Source of the DNA: Blastococcus sp. LR1
GTDB lineage: Bacteria > Actinomycetota > Actinomycetes > Mycobacteriales > Geodermatophilaceae
Direction of reading: 5' to 3'
DNA: 64,000 bases
NCBI RefSeq assembly: GCF_020166105.1
Contig: NZ_JAIUJY010000002.1
Coordinates: forward strand, 620,001-684,000
Shown here: one piece after another, positions 48,889 to 58,037 of the stretch
Position numbering within the stretch: the stretch's first letter is position 1
How the letters are laid out: every line of letters begins with the position of its first letter
Position numbers and translations under genes: made by a program
The notes under the pieces: model-generated
Database searches by the model: none
What the model was told of the DNA's origin: nothing
Seen by the model: only the letters and a program-made list of their open reading frames with translations

Positions 48889-51800
48889 TCACATCGTGTA
48901 GCGCAGCACCAGGACGGGAGCCTTGGCCGCCCCGCCCTCGAAGGACTCGGCCGTGCGGGTGCCCGAGCCGGTGAGCAGGAGCGCCAGCGCGTTGCCCTCG
49001 ACCCACCCCTGCCGGTTCACGATCTCCTGCACGATCGCGGCCAGGTCGGGCGTCCGCTGGTTGGGGCCGCGCTCCTTGAGCGTCGGCCACGGCGCCGGAG
49101 ACCAGTCGACCGCGGCGGACGTCCTCGGTCGCGACGAGACGTCGAACGCGGCGGTGCTGAACGACGTCGCGCTGTCGGCGGCGTGACCGGCGACGGTCAG
49201 GCTGCTCGCTCCGGGATCGGCCTCGTCGGCCTGGAACTGGACGCGGGCCTCGAGGATCGTCGCCCCCACAGGCACCGCGACGCCGGCGAAGCGGATGCCG
49301 ATCGTCTGCTCGCGGGTGCCGTCCAGCGCCAGGTTCAGGTCACCGCTGGTGGTGCCGACTGCACCGCTGGTCCGTTCCTCGGCATCGTCCACGCCCGCCG
49401 TGACCGGCACGCTCAGCGTCACGACCCCGCCGTCCGTGCCGGGGTCCGTGCCACCGTTCCCAGGATCGGTGGCTCCCGTGCCGGGGTCCGTGGCTCCCGT
49501 GCCAGGGTCCGTGCCGCCGTCGCCCGGGCTGTCCCCGCCGTTCCCGGGCTCCGCGCCGTCCGCGCTGAACTCGACGTGCAGCACCGGGGCCTTGGCCGCG
49601 CCGCCTTCGTACGCCTCCGCGGTGCGGGTTCCGGAGCCGGTGACCACCAGGGCCAGCGCCTGCCCGTTCGACCAGCCCGTGCGGTCGACGACCTCCTGGA
49701 CGACGGCCGAGAGATCGGGCGTCCGCTGGGCCGGACCCCGCTCCTTGAGCGTCGTCCACTCCGCCGGAGCCCACTCCACGCCGGCACCGGTCAGGGGGCG
49801 GGTCGAGATGTTCCCTGGAGTGGCGGTGAAGGCGGCGGCGTCGTCCGCGGCCTGTCCGGCGATCCGCAGGGACGTTGCGCCGGAGTCCACCTCGTCGGCC
49901 TGGAACTGGAGGTAGGCGGCGGTGATCGTGGCGCCCCGCGGCACCTCGACACCGGCGAACCGCATGCCGATCGTCTGCGTCCGGGTGCCGTCGACGGCCA
50001 GGTTCAGGTCACCGCTGCTGGTGTACACGCTGCCGTTCACCCGCTCCTCCGCGTCGTCGGTGCCGGCCCGGACGGGCACGTCCACCGATCCGGACTGCGC
50101 GGGTGGAGCGACGACCGGCGGCTCGACCACCTCGACGGTCACCTCGTCGGTGCCGGTGAGCTCTCCGTCGTCGGCCGTCAGCCGGAGCACGTAGGTGCCC
50201 GCCGACGAGAAGGTGGCAGTCGTCGACGCCGCCGACGCATCGGCGAAGGTCGCCGTGCCCGGGCCGCTCAGCTGGGTCCACCGGGCGGCGAGCGTCGACC
50301 CCGACGGCAGCCCGTCGTCGGACACCGTGCCCGCCAGCGTCGCCGGCTGATCCCGCTCCGCCGAGACGTCCGGACCGGCCGACGCCGTCGGCGCGGAGTT
50401 GTCCGGCAGCGGGGCATCGAACTCGACGTGCAGGGCGGCCGCGTTCTGCGGTCCCCCCTCGTAGGCGTCGGCGGTACGCGTGCCGGTACCGGTGACGACG
50501 AACGTCATCGCGTTGCCCTCTGTCCAGCCCTCGCGCGCCACGATCTGCTGCACGATCGCGGTCAGGTCGGGCGTGCGCTCGTCCACCCCGCGGGCCCCGA
50601 CCGTCGACCAGGGCGCCGGCTGCCAGGTCACCGAGGCCGCGGTGCGCGGACGGGAGGAGACGGAGCCCGCGTCGCTGGAGAAGCCCTCGGTGTCGTCGGC
50701 TTCCTCTCCCTGGACGAGCAGGTCCGCCGCGCCGGTGGTCACCTCGTCGGCGCTGAACTGGACGTGGGCGGAGGTGACCGTGGCGCCCTGCGGAACCGGC
50801 ACGCCGGCGAAGCGCAGGCCGACCTGCTGGTTCGACGTGCCGTCGGTGACCAGCTCGAGGTCGTTGCCGTCGACGAACGTCTGGCGGAAGCGCCCTTCGG
50901 CGTCGTCGGAGCCGGCTCGCAGCGGCACGTCGAAGACGCCGGAGCCGTCGCTGCGCCGTACGGCGATCCTGATCTCGTCGGCGTCGACCAGCTGGCCGTC
51001 ATCGGCGGTCAGGCGGAGCACGTAGAGGCCGGGCTCGGGGAAGGAGACGGCGGTCGTCGCCGCGGAGGGGTCGGCGAAGGCCGCCGGGGCCGGACCGCTC
51101 ACCGTGCGCCAGGCCGCGCTCGTCGCTCCCGGCGGGTTGGGCAGGCCGTCGTCGCTCACCGAGCCCTGCAGCGTCACGTCGGACTGTGCGATGACGGTCG
51201 CGTCGGGGCCGGCGTCCGCCGTGGGTGCCGCGTTCGGCGGAGCATCCGGTACCGGCGGGAAGTCCACGGCCAGCTCGTAGAACATGCCGTCGTTCTCGTT
51301 CGGGTCGAAGTCGTTGTCGTAGCCCCGCGCGACGACGTAGAGGTTCTGCCGTCCGGATCCGTCGCTGGCCGGGGCCAGGGTCATCCCCGCCGTCTTGCGC
51401 GCACGGACGGGTGCGATGTCGACGACGTTGAGCAGCGCACCTTGCCGGTTGACCTCGTAGATCTTCTCGCTCGCGTCGTCGAGCACGAGGATGGTGTTGC
51501 GCTGCGGCTGGTAGACCAGACCCTCCGGGTCCAGGGCACCGTGCCGGGCGACGTCGAACGAGGTGACCGTGTCGTCCCCGTCCGGGGCGAGCCCGTCGAA
51601 GATCCCGTTGTCGCCCGGGCCGTAGTCGAAGACCTCCTTGTCGGTGCCGTCGATGACGAGGACGTGCCCGTTGGCGGTCACGTCCATGTCGACGGCGACG
51701 TCCTCGGGGTCGCTGTTGCCGATCACGTCCCGGGTCGAGAACGAGGTGACGGTGTCGTCCCCCGTGCCGTGCCGGCCGTCGCCGCCCGGCTCGAAGGAGA

Positions 51801-52188
51801 AGATCCGGTCCTTGTCGTCGTCGGAGACGAAGAGGGTGCCGTCGGCGGACCGGTAGCTGACACCCGCGGGCTCGTTGGAGTGCGGCAGCGTCGTCCCGCC
51901 GGGGAAGTCGGAGGCCTGCGTCCCGTCCAGGCCGGAGAGGAAGAGGTTCGTCCCCGCGTACAGCCCCATCTCGTCGACCTCGCCGTCGCTGATGATCAGC
52001 TGGCGGCGGACGGGGTCGTAGGTGATGCCGGAGGGGTCGGGGCTGGGACGCTCCCAGACGGAGGTGTCCCGAGCGGCGACCACCGTCGCTTCCAGCGTCG
52101 CGGCCGAGGACACCGACGGCAGAACGGTCACCGTGCCCGCGGCGAGCGCGCAGACGACGACGAGGCGGAGCAGGAAGCGAAGCGTCAA
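48889..52188 (-). CDS. Secreted beta-propeller protein with three repeated surface modules
   Basis: A 1,099-residue exported protein and paralogue of the one downstream. Signal peptide residues 1-29; a propeller (about 35-310) with RPSPDPSGITYDPVRRQLIISDG and TLFVSDDDKDRIFSFEPGG; PKD-like domains at about 324-415 and 595-690 (TLAGTVSDDGLPSGST, YVLRLTADDGELTG); modules at about 418-592, 699-876 and 921-1099. Each module opens like VPVRAGTDDAEER and includes GATITAAYLQFQADE and TPDLSAVVQEVV. A Gly/Asp/Thr linker (GTDPGTGATDPGTG) separates the last two. Probably a large cell-surface protein. Start ATG 52188. Confidence 0.82.
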   Translation of the reverse strand: MTLRFLLRLVVVCALAAGTVTVLPSVSSAATLEATVVAARDTSVWERPSPDPSGITYDPVRRQLIISDGEVDEMGLYAGTNLFLSGLDGTQASDFPGGTTLPHSNEPAGVSYRSADGTLFVSDDDKDRIFSFEPGGDGRHGTGDDTVTSFSTRDVIGNSDPEDVAVDMDVTANGHVLVIDGTDKEVFDYGPGDNGIFDGLAPDGDDTVTSFDVARHGALDPEGLVYQPQRNTILVLDDASEKIYEVNRQGALLNVVDIAPVRARKTAGMTLAPASDGSGRQNLYVVARGYDNDFDPNENDGMFYELAVDFPPVPDAPPNAAPTADAGPDATVIAQSDVTLQGSVSDDGLPNPPGATSAAWRTVSGPAPAAFADPSAATTAVSFPEPGLYVLRLTADDGQLVDADEIRIAVRRSDGSGVFDVPLRAGSDDAEGRFRQTFVDGNDLELVTDGTSNQQVGLRFAGVPVPQGATVTSAHVQFSADEVTTGAADLLVQGEEADDTEGFSSDAGSVSSRPRTAASVTWQPAPWSTVGARGVDERTPDLTAIVQQIVAREGWTEGNAMTFVVTGTGTRTADAYEGGPQNAAALHVEFDAPLPDNSAPTASAGPDVSAERDQPATLAGTVSDDGLPSGSTLAARWTQLSGPGTATFADASAASTTATFSSAGTYVLRLTADDGELTGTDEVTVEVVEPPVVAPPAQSGSVDVPVRAGTDDAEERVNGSVYTSSGDLNLAVDGTRTQTIGMRFAGVEVPRGATITAAYLQFQADEVDSGATSLRIAGQAADDAAAFTATPGNISTRPLTGAGVEWAPAEWTTLKERGPAQRTPDLSAVVQEVVDRTGWSNGQALALVVTGSGTRTAEAYEGGAAKAPVLHVEFSADGAEPGNGGDSPGDGGTDPGTGATDPGTGATDPGNGGTDPGTDGGVVTLSVPVTAGVDDAEERTSGAVGTTSGDLNLALDGTREQTIGIRFAGVAVPVGATILEARVQFQADEADPGASSLTVAGHAADSATSFSTAAFDVSSRPRTSAAVDWSPAPWPTLKERGPNQRTPDLAAIVQEIVNRQGWVEGNALALLLTGSGTRTAESFEGGAAKAPVLVLRYTM

Positions 52189-52365
52189 GAGAATCCCCGT
52201 GTTGTGCGCAACATATCCGGCTCAGCGTCCGTGTCGCAGCTCGATATGTCAACGCAGCGTCATCGTCTGGGTCGAATTGTCACTACGGGTAGTCGGAGAA
52301 CCCCGGGAGGCTGATCTTTTCGCCTGCCCGTTCCCGGCCCGCACCGGTCAGGGAGGATCAGCGGC

Positions 52366-53547
52366 GTGGACGACGAACAGGCCGGCAGGATCGACCAGCG
52401 ACCGATCGCCCTCCACGTGATCACCCGGTACCAGCGCGGCGGGTCCGAGCGGCGGGTGCGTGACATCATCCGCGCCACACCTGAGCTCCGGCACCACCTG
52501 CTGGTCGGGGCCGACTCCGACGTCGAGCTCGCGGCCGAGCAGACCGGCGCCGAGCAGGTGTCCGTGCTGCCCGCCCTGATCCGCCGGGTGTCCCCGGTGG
52601 ACGACGTCCGGGCGCTCATCGGCCTGTGGCGGCTGCTGCGGCGCGACGTGTACTCCGTGGTGGTCACCCACCAGTCGAAGGCAGGGGTGCTGGCCCGCGC
52701 GGCAGCGGCCGCCGGTGGCCCCGCCGCCGTCCACTCGCTGTCGATGGCGAGCTTCGGGCCTGGCTACGGGCAGCTGGAGAACGCCGTGTTCCGCCGGCTG
52801 GAACGCCTCCTGGGTTCCCGCACCGCGGCCTATGCCGTCGTCGGCGCCGATCTGGCCGACCGCTTCGCCGCGGTGGGCGTGCCACGCGACCGGCTGCACG
52901 TCGTGCGCTCCGGCGTTCCGCTGCCCCACCTGCTACCGGACCGGGCAGCGGCACGGGACCTGTTGCACACCAGGTACGGCACCGTGCCCGGCAGGCCGCT
53001 GATCTGCTACGTCGGCAGCCTCGAGCCGCGGAAGAACCCGGTGCTCCTGGCCCAGCTGCTGCGGGATCTGCACGACCGCATGTCCGCGCCCCCGGACCTG
53101 CTGGTCATCGGCGACGGGCCGCAGCGCGACGAGCTGCTCGCCGAGCTGGCCCGGCTGTGCCTGTCCGACCGCGCCGTCCTGACCGGCTACCTGTCCGAAC
53201 CGCGCCTCGTGCACGAGGCGCTGCGAGCCGTCGACGTCGTGCTCCTGCTCAGCGACGCCGAGGGGCTTCCCCAGGTGCTGGTCCAGGCCGCCGCCGCCGG
53301 CACCCCCTACGTGGCCTTCGACGTCGAGGGCGTCCGCGAGCTCCTGGCCCTCGGCGCGCAGGGCACACCGGTGCCCCACGGTCGCCTCGACCTGGCCGCC
53401 GATGCCGTGGAGCACTGGCTCAGCGATTCGCTGGAGCGAGACGTGGTGGCCGACGTGTCCAGCTGGAGCCCGGACGCCATCGCCGCGTCCTACCGGTCGG
53501 TGCTCACCGGCGTGCTCGCGGCGAGCCGCCGGTCGGCGCGCCGCTGA
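52366..53547 (+). CDS. GT4-type glycosyltransferase of the polysaccharide cluster
   Basis: A 393-residue GT-B enzyme. The acceptor half has HVITRYQRGGSERRVRDIIRA near residue 13 and VVTHQSKAGVLARAAAAAGG near 100; the donor half has LICYVGSLEPRKNPVLLAQLL near 210, PQRDELLAELARLCLSDRAV and LLLSDAEGLPQVLVQAAAAGTPYV near 303. These are family-4 marks. Its product is probably one linkage of the repeat unit of the polymer made by the downstream cluster. GTG 52366 has GGGAGGA ahead. The C-terminal end overlaps the convergent flippase gene by 44 bases. Confidence 0.9.
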   Translation: MDDEQAGRIDQRPIALHVITRYQRGGSERRVRDIIRATPELRHHLLVGADSDVELAAEQTGAEQVSVLPALIRRVSPVDDVRALIGLWRLLRRDVYSVVVTHQSKAGVLARAAAAAGGPAAVHSLSMASFGPGYGQLENAVFRRLERLLGSRTAAYAVVGADLADRFAAVGVPRDRLHVVRSGVPLPHLLPDRAAARDLLHTRYGTVPGRPLICYVGSLEPRKNPVLLAQLLRDLHDRMSAPPDLLVIGDGPQRDELLAELARLCLSDRAVLTGYLSEPRLVHEALRAVDVVLLLSDAEGLPQVLVQAAAAGTPYVAFDVEGVRELLALGAQGTPVPHGRLDLAADAVEHWLSDSLERDVVADVSSWSPDAIAASYRSVLTGVLAASRRSARR

Positions 53548-55027
53548 TCGGCTGCCGCGCGGGCTGCACCAGCGCGGCCAGCGCCCGGGTCGGCCGCTTC
53601 CGATCTCCGCCGCGGGCCACGGCGATCAGCGCCACCGCTGCGCCGTAGGCGGCCAGTCCGGCCGCCAGGCTGACCAGCACGTGCAGGTCGGCGGTGAGCA
53701 CGATCGCGCCGGCCATCGGGACGACGGCCAGCAGCGGCCACCCGTTGGCCCGGAACAGCTCGGAGCGGCCGGCCACCCGGCGCAGCAGCACCGCGTAGGC
53801 GACGAGCAGCCCTGTCTCGCAGATCACGGTGGTGATGGCCGCACCCAGGTAGGAGAAGCGGGGGATGAACCAGAAGTTGAGGCCGATGTTGAGCACCGCC
53901 GCGGTCGCCACCGCCACCGTGCGTTCCTTCTGCCGGTCGGCCGCCGTCAGCGAGAGGCTGAACGTGTGGCCCAGCATGCGCACCGCGATGACGGCGATCA
54001 GCAGCTGGTAGGTGAGCACGGCCGGTGCGAATTCGGGGCCGTAGAGGAAGTCGAGCGTGCGCGGCGCCAGCAGCAGTGATGCGCAGGTCACGGGCAGGGC
54101 GATGAAGGCCAGCACGCGCAACGAGAGGTTGCGCAGCCGGCCGAACTCGTCGGGCCGCTCCGGCCAGGCCCGTCCCATGCGGGGGAACACGGCCCGGTTG
54201 ATGCTGCGAGCGATGACGTTGAAGTGCAGGACGAGATTGGTGGCGGCCTGGTAGAGGCCGACCGCCGCGGGTCCGGCCAGCAGACCGAGCAGGACGGCGT
54301 CGAACCGGCCGTTGGTGAGCGTCAAGGTGTCCGACAAGGCGAACGGCGTGCTCTGCCGCAGGATCGGGCGCAGCGCGCCGCGTTCCACCCGCGGCACCGG
54401 CAGCCCTCCGAGCCGGACGCCGACGACGCCCCAGCTGATGACCGCGCCCACGGCGCGCGATGCGGCGAAGACGACGGTGGCAGCGACCGGTCCGCCACCG
54501 GAGGCCAGCACCGCTGCCGTCCCGCCGAGGTAGACGGCCTCCTGCAGACCGGTGATCCAGGTCTCGGTGCTGAGCCGCTCCCGGGCCCAGAACACCGCGA
54601 ACTGCACCCGGGCGATGCCGTCGAACGCCATGCCGATGCCGGCGATGCCGATGGTGAGCACCGTTGCCTGCGAGGCGCCGATCGCCAGCGGCACGGCGAA
54701 GAGCAGAGCCGTGAACAGCGTGCCGAAGCCCAGTGACAGCAGCGTGCCCGCCTCGATCCACCGGCGCGCCGTCTCCGGCCGACGGGCCACCTCCCGGGCG
54801 AGCAGCGTCGGGACGCCGTAGAAGAAGGGGAGCAGCGACGTCAGCGTCAGGGCGAACTGCACGACGCCGAGGTCCTCGGGGCCGCCGCTCCGGGCGAGGA
54901 GGACGACGACGCCGACGCCCGCAACCGCCCGGAACCCGAAGGTCAGCAGTTGGGACGTCGAGTTCGAGACCAGCCCCTGCGTTCGCCGCCCGGCGGGAGC
55001 GGTGCTGGGGGTCGGCTCAGCCGGCAC
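53504..55027 (-). CDS. Polysaccharide flippase (Wzx-like)
   Basis: A 507-residue membrane protein with about 14 helices, of the MATE/MVF-related polysaccharide transporter family. It begins TQGLVSNSTSQLLTFGFRAVAGVGV and has FYGVPTLLAREVARRPE near residue 95 and YQAATNLVLHFNVIARSINRAVFPRM near 255-280, typical of Wzx proteins. It moves a lipid-linked repeat unit to the outer face. Start GTG 55027; it overlaps the upstream polymerase gene by 11 bases. The long basic C-terminal tail (GGDRKRPTRALAALVQPARQP) is unusual. Confidence 0.9.
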   Translation of the reverse strand: MPAEPTPSTAPAGRRTQGLVSNSTSQLLTFGFRAVAGVGVVVLLARSGGPEDLGVVQFALTLTSLLPFFYGVPTLLAREVARRPETARRWIEAGTLLSLGFGTLFTALLFAVPLAIGASQATVLTIGIAGIGMAFDGIARVQFAVFWARERLSTETWITGLQEAVYLGGTAAVLASGGGPVAATVVFAASRAVGAVISWGVVGVRLGGLPVPRVERGALRPILRQSTPFALSDTLTLTNGRFDAVLLGLLAGPAAVGLYQAATNLVLHFNVIARSINRAVFPRMGRAWPERPDEFGRLRNLSLRVLAFIALPVTCASLLLAPRTLDFLYGPEFAPAVLTYQLLIAVIAVRMLGHTFSLSLTAADRQKERTVAVATAAVLNIGLNFWFIPRFSYLGAAITTVICETGLLVAYAVLLRRVAGRSELFRANGWPLLAVVPMAGAIVLTADLHVLVSLAAGLAAYGAAVALIAVARGGDRKRPTRALAALVQPARQPISGAPTGGSPRARR

Positions 55028-56408
55028 TGGACGATGCGCTCACCGGACGGCGTTCGAGGGCGCCGCTCCCGCCGCCGGAGGGAGGCGAGCCCGGCGTCTC
55101 GACCACGTCGTCGGCGGCGGCGAAGGCGCCCGGCGCCCGGCTGTTCAGGAGGTGGACGGCGGCGAGGAGGCCCAAGGTGGTCCAGAACCACCGGTAGTGC
55201 AGGATCTCGTGCGTCACCGCCGTGAGGGCGAAGGTCGCGCACAGCCCGACCAATGCCGCCGGAACCGGCACCGTGGCGGCCAGCCACGGCGGCAGCGGAC
55301 GCCGGGTGATGGCACCGGACCGGTAGGCGATCACCGCGACCAGCGCCATCAGCGCGAGCAGGCCGAGGGGGCCGCGCTCCACGAGGGTGGCCAGGTAGTC
55401 GTTGTGCGCCTCCTTGACCGTCTGGGCGGCCGATGCGCCGAGCGCCTCCTTAGTGCCGGCCGGGCCGATGCCGAGCAGGTTGCCGCGCTCGTAGAGCTCG
55501 AACTGCGAGGCGAACAGGTCCACGCGCCCCTCGGCGCTGGCCTCACCACGGCCCAGCGAGTAGCGCAGCAGCGGGTTGTCGCTCTGCTGGGCCGCGGCCA
55601 GCAGCGGCTGCCCGATGACGAACCACCCGGCGGCCAGCCCGCCGGCCAGGCAGAGCGCTGTCGCCGTTGCCGTGACCAGACCGGACCGCGAGCGCACGTG
55701 CAGGAACAGCGCGACCATGGCTCCGCCGAGGAGGGACAGCAGTGCGGCGTTGGACCCGGTCATGAGCAGCGCCAGCAGGAGGACGGCGACGGCGCCGGCG
55801 CGCGCGGAGCGCCGGGTCGGATAACCCGCCGCCACCGCGATGAAGACCGTGACCATGAAGAAGTTGCCGGCCATGTTGGGGTGGTCGAAGAAGAGCCGGG
55901 CCCGCGCCCCGCCGCCCTCGGTCGCCCCGACGATGGGCTCGAACCCCACGCTGACCGCGGCCACCAGCAGCGCCGCCCACGCGGTGGCGCTGAGCACCCA
56001 CACCCGCATGAGCAGGAACAGGATTCGCGGCGTCCGGCAGACGGCGACGATGGCTGTGCACCAGAGCAGCAGAAAGATCTCCTGCGCGACCGCGATGGCG
56101 CCCTTGGTCGGGGCCAGGCTCATCAGCGCGGCCGTCAGGCCGGTGAGCACCAGTCCCGCCATCGGCACGACGTAGGGCACGCGGATGAGCACCCGGTTGC
56201 GCAGCGCCCAGGCGAACACCACGAACAGGGCGAGAGCCATGAACGCGTCGATCGGTGCCGCATTGCCCGGCGCCTTGGGGTTGACCAGCGGCATCGAGGC
56301 GATCGCCAGGCACAAGACGGCGAGCACGCCGGTCCCCGGCTCGGTGTCCGGCGACCTCAGGGGCCTGTGACTGCTGGGCGGCTGACCGTCCGTCCACCGG
56401 TCGGCCAT
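55017..56408 (-). CDS. O-antigen ligase/polymerase (Wzy-like)
   Basis: A 463-residue membrane protein with about 12 helices. The RLFFDHPNMAGNFFMVTVF region near residue 180 and the large loop with NLLGIGPAGTKEALGASAAQTVKEAHNDYLATLVERGPLG near 295-335 (read as the Wzy_C motif HNxxLxxLxExGxxG) identify it. It polymerises or ligates repeat units outside the membrane. Start set to ATG 56408, preceded by GGGGGG; an in-frame GTG at 56414 or 56450 is possible. The C terminus is a proline/serine-rich tail. Confidence 0.9.
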   Translation of the reverse strand: MADRWTDGQPPSSHRPLRSPDTEPGTGVLAVLCLAIASMPLVNPKAPGNAAPIDAFMALALFVVFAWALRNRVLIRVPYVVPMAGLVLTGLTAALMSLAPTKGAIAVAQEIFLLLWCTAIVAVCRTPRILFLLMRVWVLSATAWAALLVAAVSVGFEPIVGATEGGGARARLFFDHPNMAGNFFMVTVFIAVAAGYPTRRSARAGAVAVLLLALLMTGSNAALLSLLGGAMVALFLHVRSRSGLVTATATALCLAGGLAAGWFVIGQPLLAAAQQSDNPLLRYSLGRGEASAEGRVDLFASQFELYERGNLLGIGPAGTKEALGASAAQTVKEAHNDYLATLVERGPLGLLALMALVAVIAYRSGAITRRPLPPWLAATVPVPAALVGLCATFALTAVTHEILHYRWFWTTLGLLAAVHLLNSRAPGAFAAADDVVETPGSPPSGGGSGALERRPVSASSSAG

Positions 56409-56459
56409 GTCCACCCCCCGTTTCCCTCGTTCGGCGCGGTGTGCAGCCACGATCCGGAC

Positions 56460-57848
56460 CTAGGACTTGGTGGCAGCGGAGGACGTCGCGTTGCGCTTGG
56501 TGCCCGGCTCGGAACGGCCGGTTCCGCCGCCGTCCGCCTTCGTGCCACCGCGCCCCTTCGCGCCGCCGTTCACCTTCGCGCCACCGTTCGCCCCCGTCCG
56601 GGGTGCGTCCTCGCCCGCGGTGCCGGATCCGTCCGCTGCGCGCTTCCCGTAGGTGACGACGCCGATGACTGGCTGCCGGGTCAGCTGCACGTGCCGTTCC
56701 AGGTCCTCGAGCCACGTGGACCTGGTCCTCTCCGGCGCCACCACGATGACGCCGGCACCGCCGTGGGACCTGGTGGACAGCGCCAGGGTCCCGTTCGAAG
56801 CACTTTCCTCGGCGGGAAGCACGTCATGGTTGCCGTCGCCCCGGGCGAGCGCCTCGGCCAACGGCGAGACGTCGGTCTTCGGGCCGACCTGCACGAGCTC
56901 GTAGGACCGCACCCCCGCCCCGTCGGCCGCGAGCGAGACGTACGTGGTGAGCCGGGGGTCGTCGATGCCGGCCCCGCGGCCGGGCAGCCGCGGCAGGTGG
57001 CCGAGCAGCGGCACCCCGAAGTGACGAGCCAGGGTGTGCCCGTTCAGCGTCGGACGCCACGCCTCCAGCGCTGCCGCGAGGGCGATCCCGAGCAGGAGCC
57101 CGAGGAGAGCGCCCACGGCGAGCCGAGCCGGCACGGAGGCGTCGACGAGGGTGCCCTGCTCCGGCGCCCGGTCGATCACGTCGGGCCGCACCGTCTCGGC
57201 CAGGGTCTGCGCCAGCAGCTGACGCTGGTCCTGGGCGCGATTGAGCTGGTCGACCGCCTGGTCGTTGCGCAGCTCGATCGCGTCGAGCGTCGAGTCGGGG
57301 GCCAGACCCAGAGCGATCGCCCGGCTCTCCTGCCGGGCAGCTGCGGCCGCCTCGTCCTGGATCGCGGTGACCGTGGCGGCGAGCTCGGCGATCTGCTCGT
57401 CCGTGGCCTGGAGAAGTCGCTCGGTGTCACCGAGAACAGCCTCGGCGCGCCGTTCCACGATGGCATCGGCCAGCGCGTTGGCGAGAGCTGCGGACGCCGC
57501 GGGGTCAGGGTCGGTGACCGCCAGCTCGAGCACTCCGGAGGTGCCGACGGGCTCGACCCGCACCCGCCCGGCGACCTCGTCGGCGTCCCGCTGCACGCCG
57601 GTCTCGGTCAGCGCGTCGCCGACCACTCCCGGGCTCGTGGCCACACCCAGCGCCGCGTCGGCCTGGCTGGTGGCCTCCTCGCCGTCGCGGGGATCGGCGG
57701 AGCCCATGACGATGCGTGCGCTCGCCCGGTACTCGTCGTCCTGCGCCTGCGCGAGCAGGAGCGGGATGCTCAGACCGATGAGGGTGGTCACGAGGATGAG
57801 AACCCAGTGGTACTTGAAGATGCGCTGTGCTGCCTCGGTCAGATCCAC
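56460..57848 (-). CDS. Polysaccharide chain-length protein (Wzz type) with degenerate kinase-like region
   Basis: A 462-residue protein. A first membrane helix is near residues 13-33, a periplasmic part of about 190 residues with coiled coils (QATDEQIAELAATVTAIQDEAAAAARQ) follows, and a second helix is near 238-262. Residues about 270-400 resemble a BY-kinase fold (HFGVPLLGHLPRLPG, VGPKTDVSPLAEAL, GVIVVAPERTRSTWLEDLER, PVIGVVTYGKR) but have no Walker A (GxxGxGKT). The final 60 residues are Gly/Lys/Ser-rich, with no tyrosine cluster. It probably regulates chain length without kinase activity. ATG 57848. Confidence 0.85.
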   Translation of the reverse strand: MDLTEAAQRIFKYHWVLILVTTLIGLSIPLLLAQAQDDEYRASARIVMGSADPRDGEEATSQADAALGVATSPGVVGDALTETGVQRDADEVAGRVRVEPVGTSGVLELAVTDPDPAASAALANALADAIVERRAEAVLGDTERLLQATDEQIAELAATVTAIQDEAAAAARQESRAIALGLAPDSTLDAIELRNDQAVDQLNRAQDQRQLLAQTLAETVRPDVIDRAPEQGTLVDASVPARLAVGALLGLLLGIALAAALEAWRPTLNGHTLARHFGVPLLGHLPRLPGRGAGIDDPRLTTYVSLAADGAGVRSYELVQVGPKTDVSPLAEALARGDGNHDVLPAEESASNGTLALSTRSHGGAGVIVVAPERTRSTWLEDLERHVQLTRQPVIGVVTYGKRAADGSGTAGEDAPRTGANGGAKVNGGAKGRGGTKADGGGTGRSEPGTKRNATSSAATKS

Positions 57849-57871
57849 CGATGTCGTCCTGTCACGTCAGG

Positions 57872-57893
57872 CCGTGCTGCATGTGCAGCACGG
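57872..57893. promoter_or_regulatory. Perfect palindrome upstream of the chain-length gene
   Basis: CCGTGCTGCA (57872-57881), TG, TGCAGCACGG (57884-57893), starting 24 bases upstream of the ATG. A second, weaker hairpin CGCTCC/GGAGCG follows at 57906-57923. It could be an operator or a leader hairpin. Confidence 0.45.
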
Positions 57894-58037
57894 ATGTCGA
57901 AGTTCCGCTCCGTCGTCGGAGCGTCGCCGGTGTACTCACGAGCGTTCCGGGGCACGCGCCGAATCCTGGTGCTCGATTGGACACGACACCGCCGGTGCCG
58001 GGAAGGAGCTCCGGCCACTGCATCCTCACAATGGGCG

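Noticed and set aside
49436-49515. Tandem CCGGGGTCCGTGGCTCC-like DNA repeats
   Set aside because: They encode the Gly/Asp/Thr linker between two modules of the secreted protein, so they are coding repeats.
52189-52365. Possible riboswitch in the leader of the GT4 gene
   Set aside because: Scanned for cyclic-di-AMP, cyclic-di-GMP, cobalamin and TPP landmarks by eye; none of the conserved cores was found.
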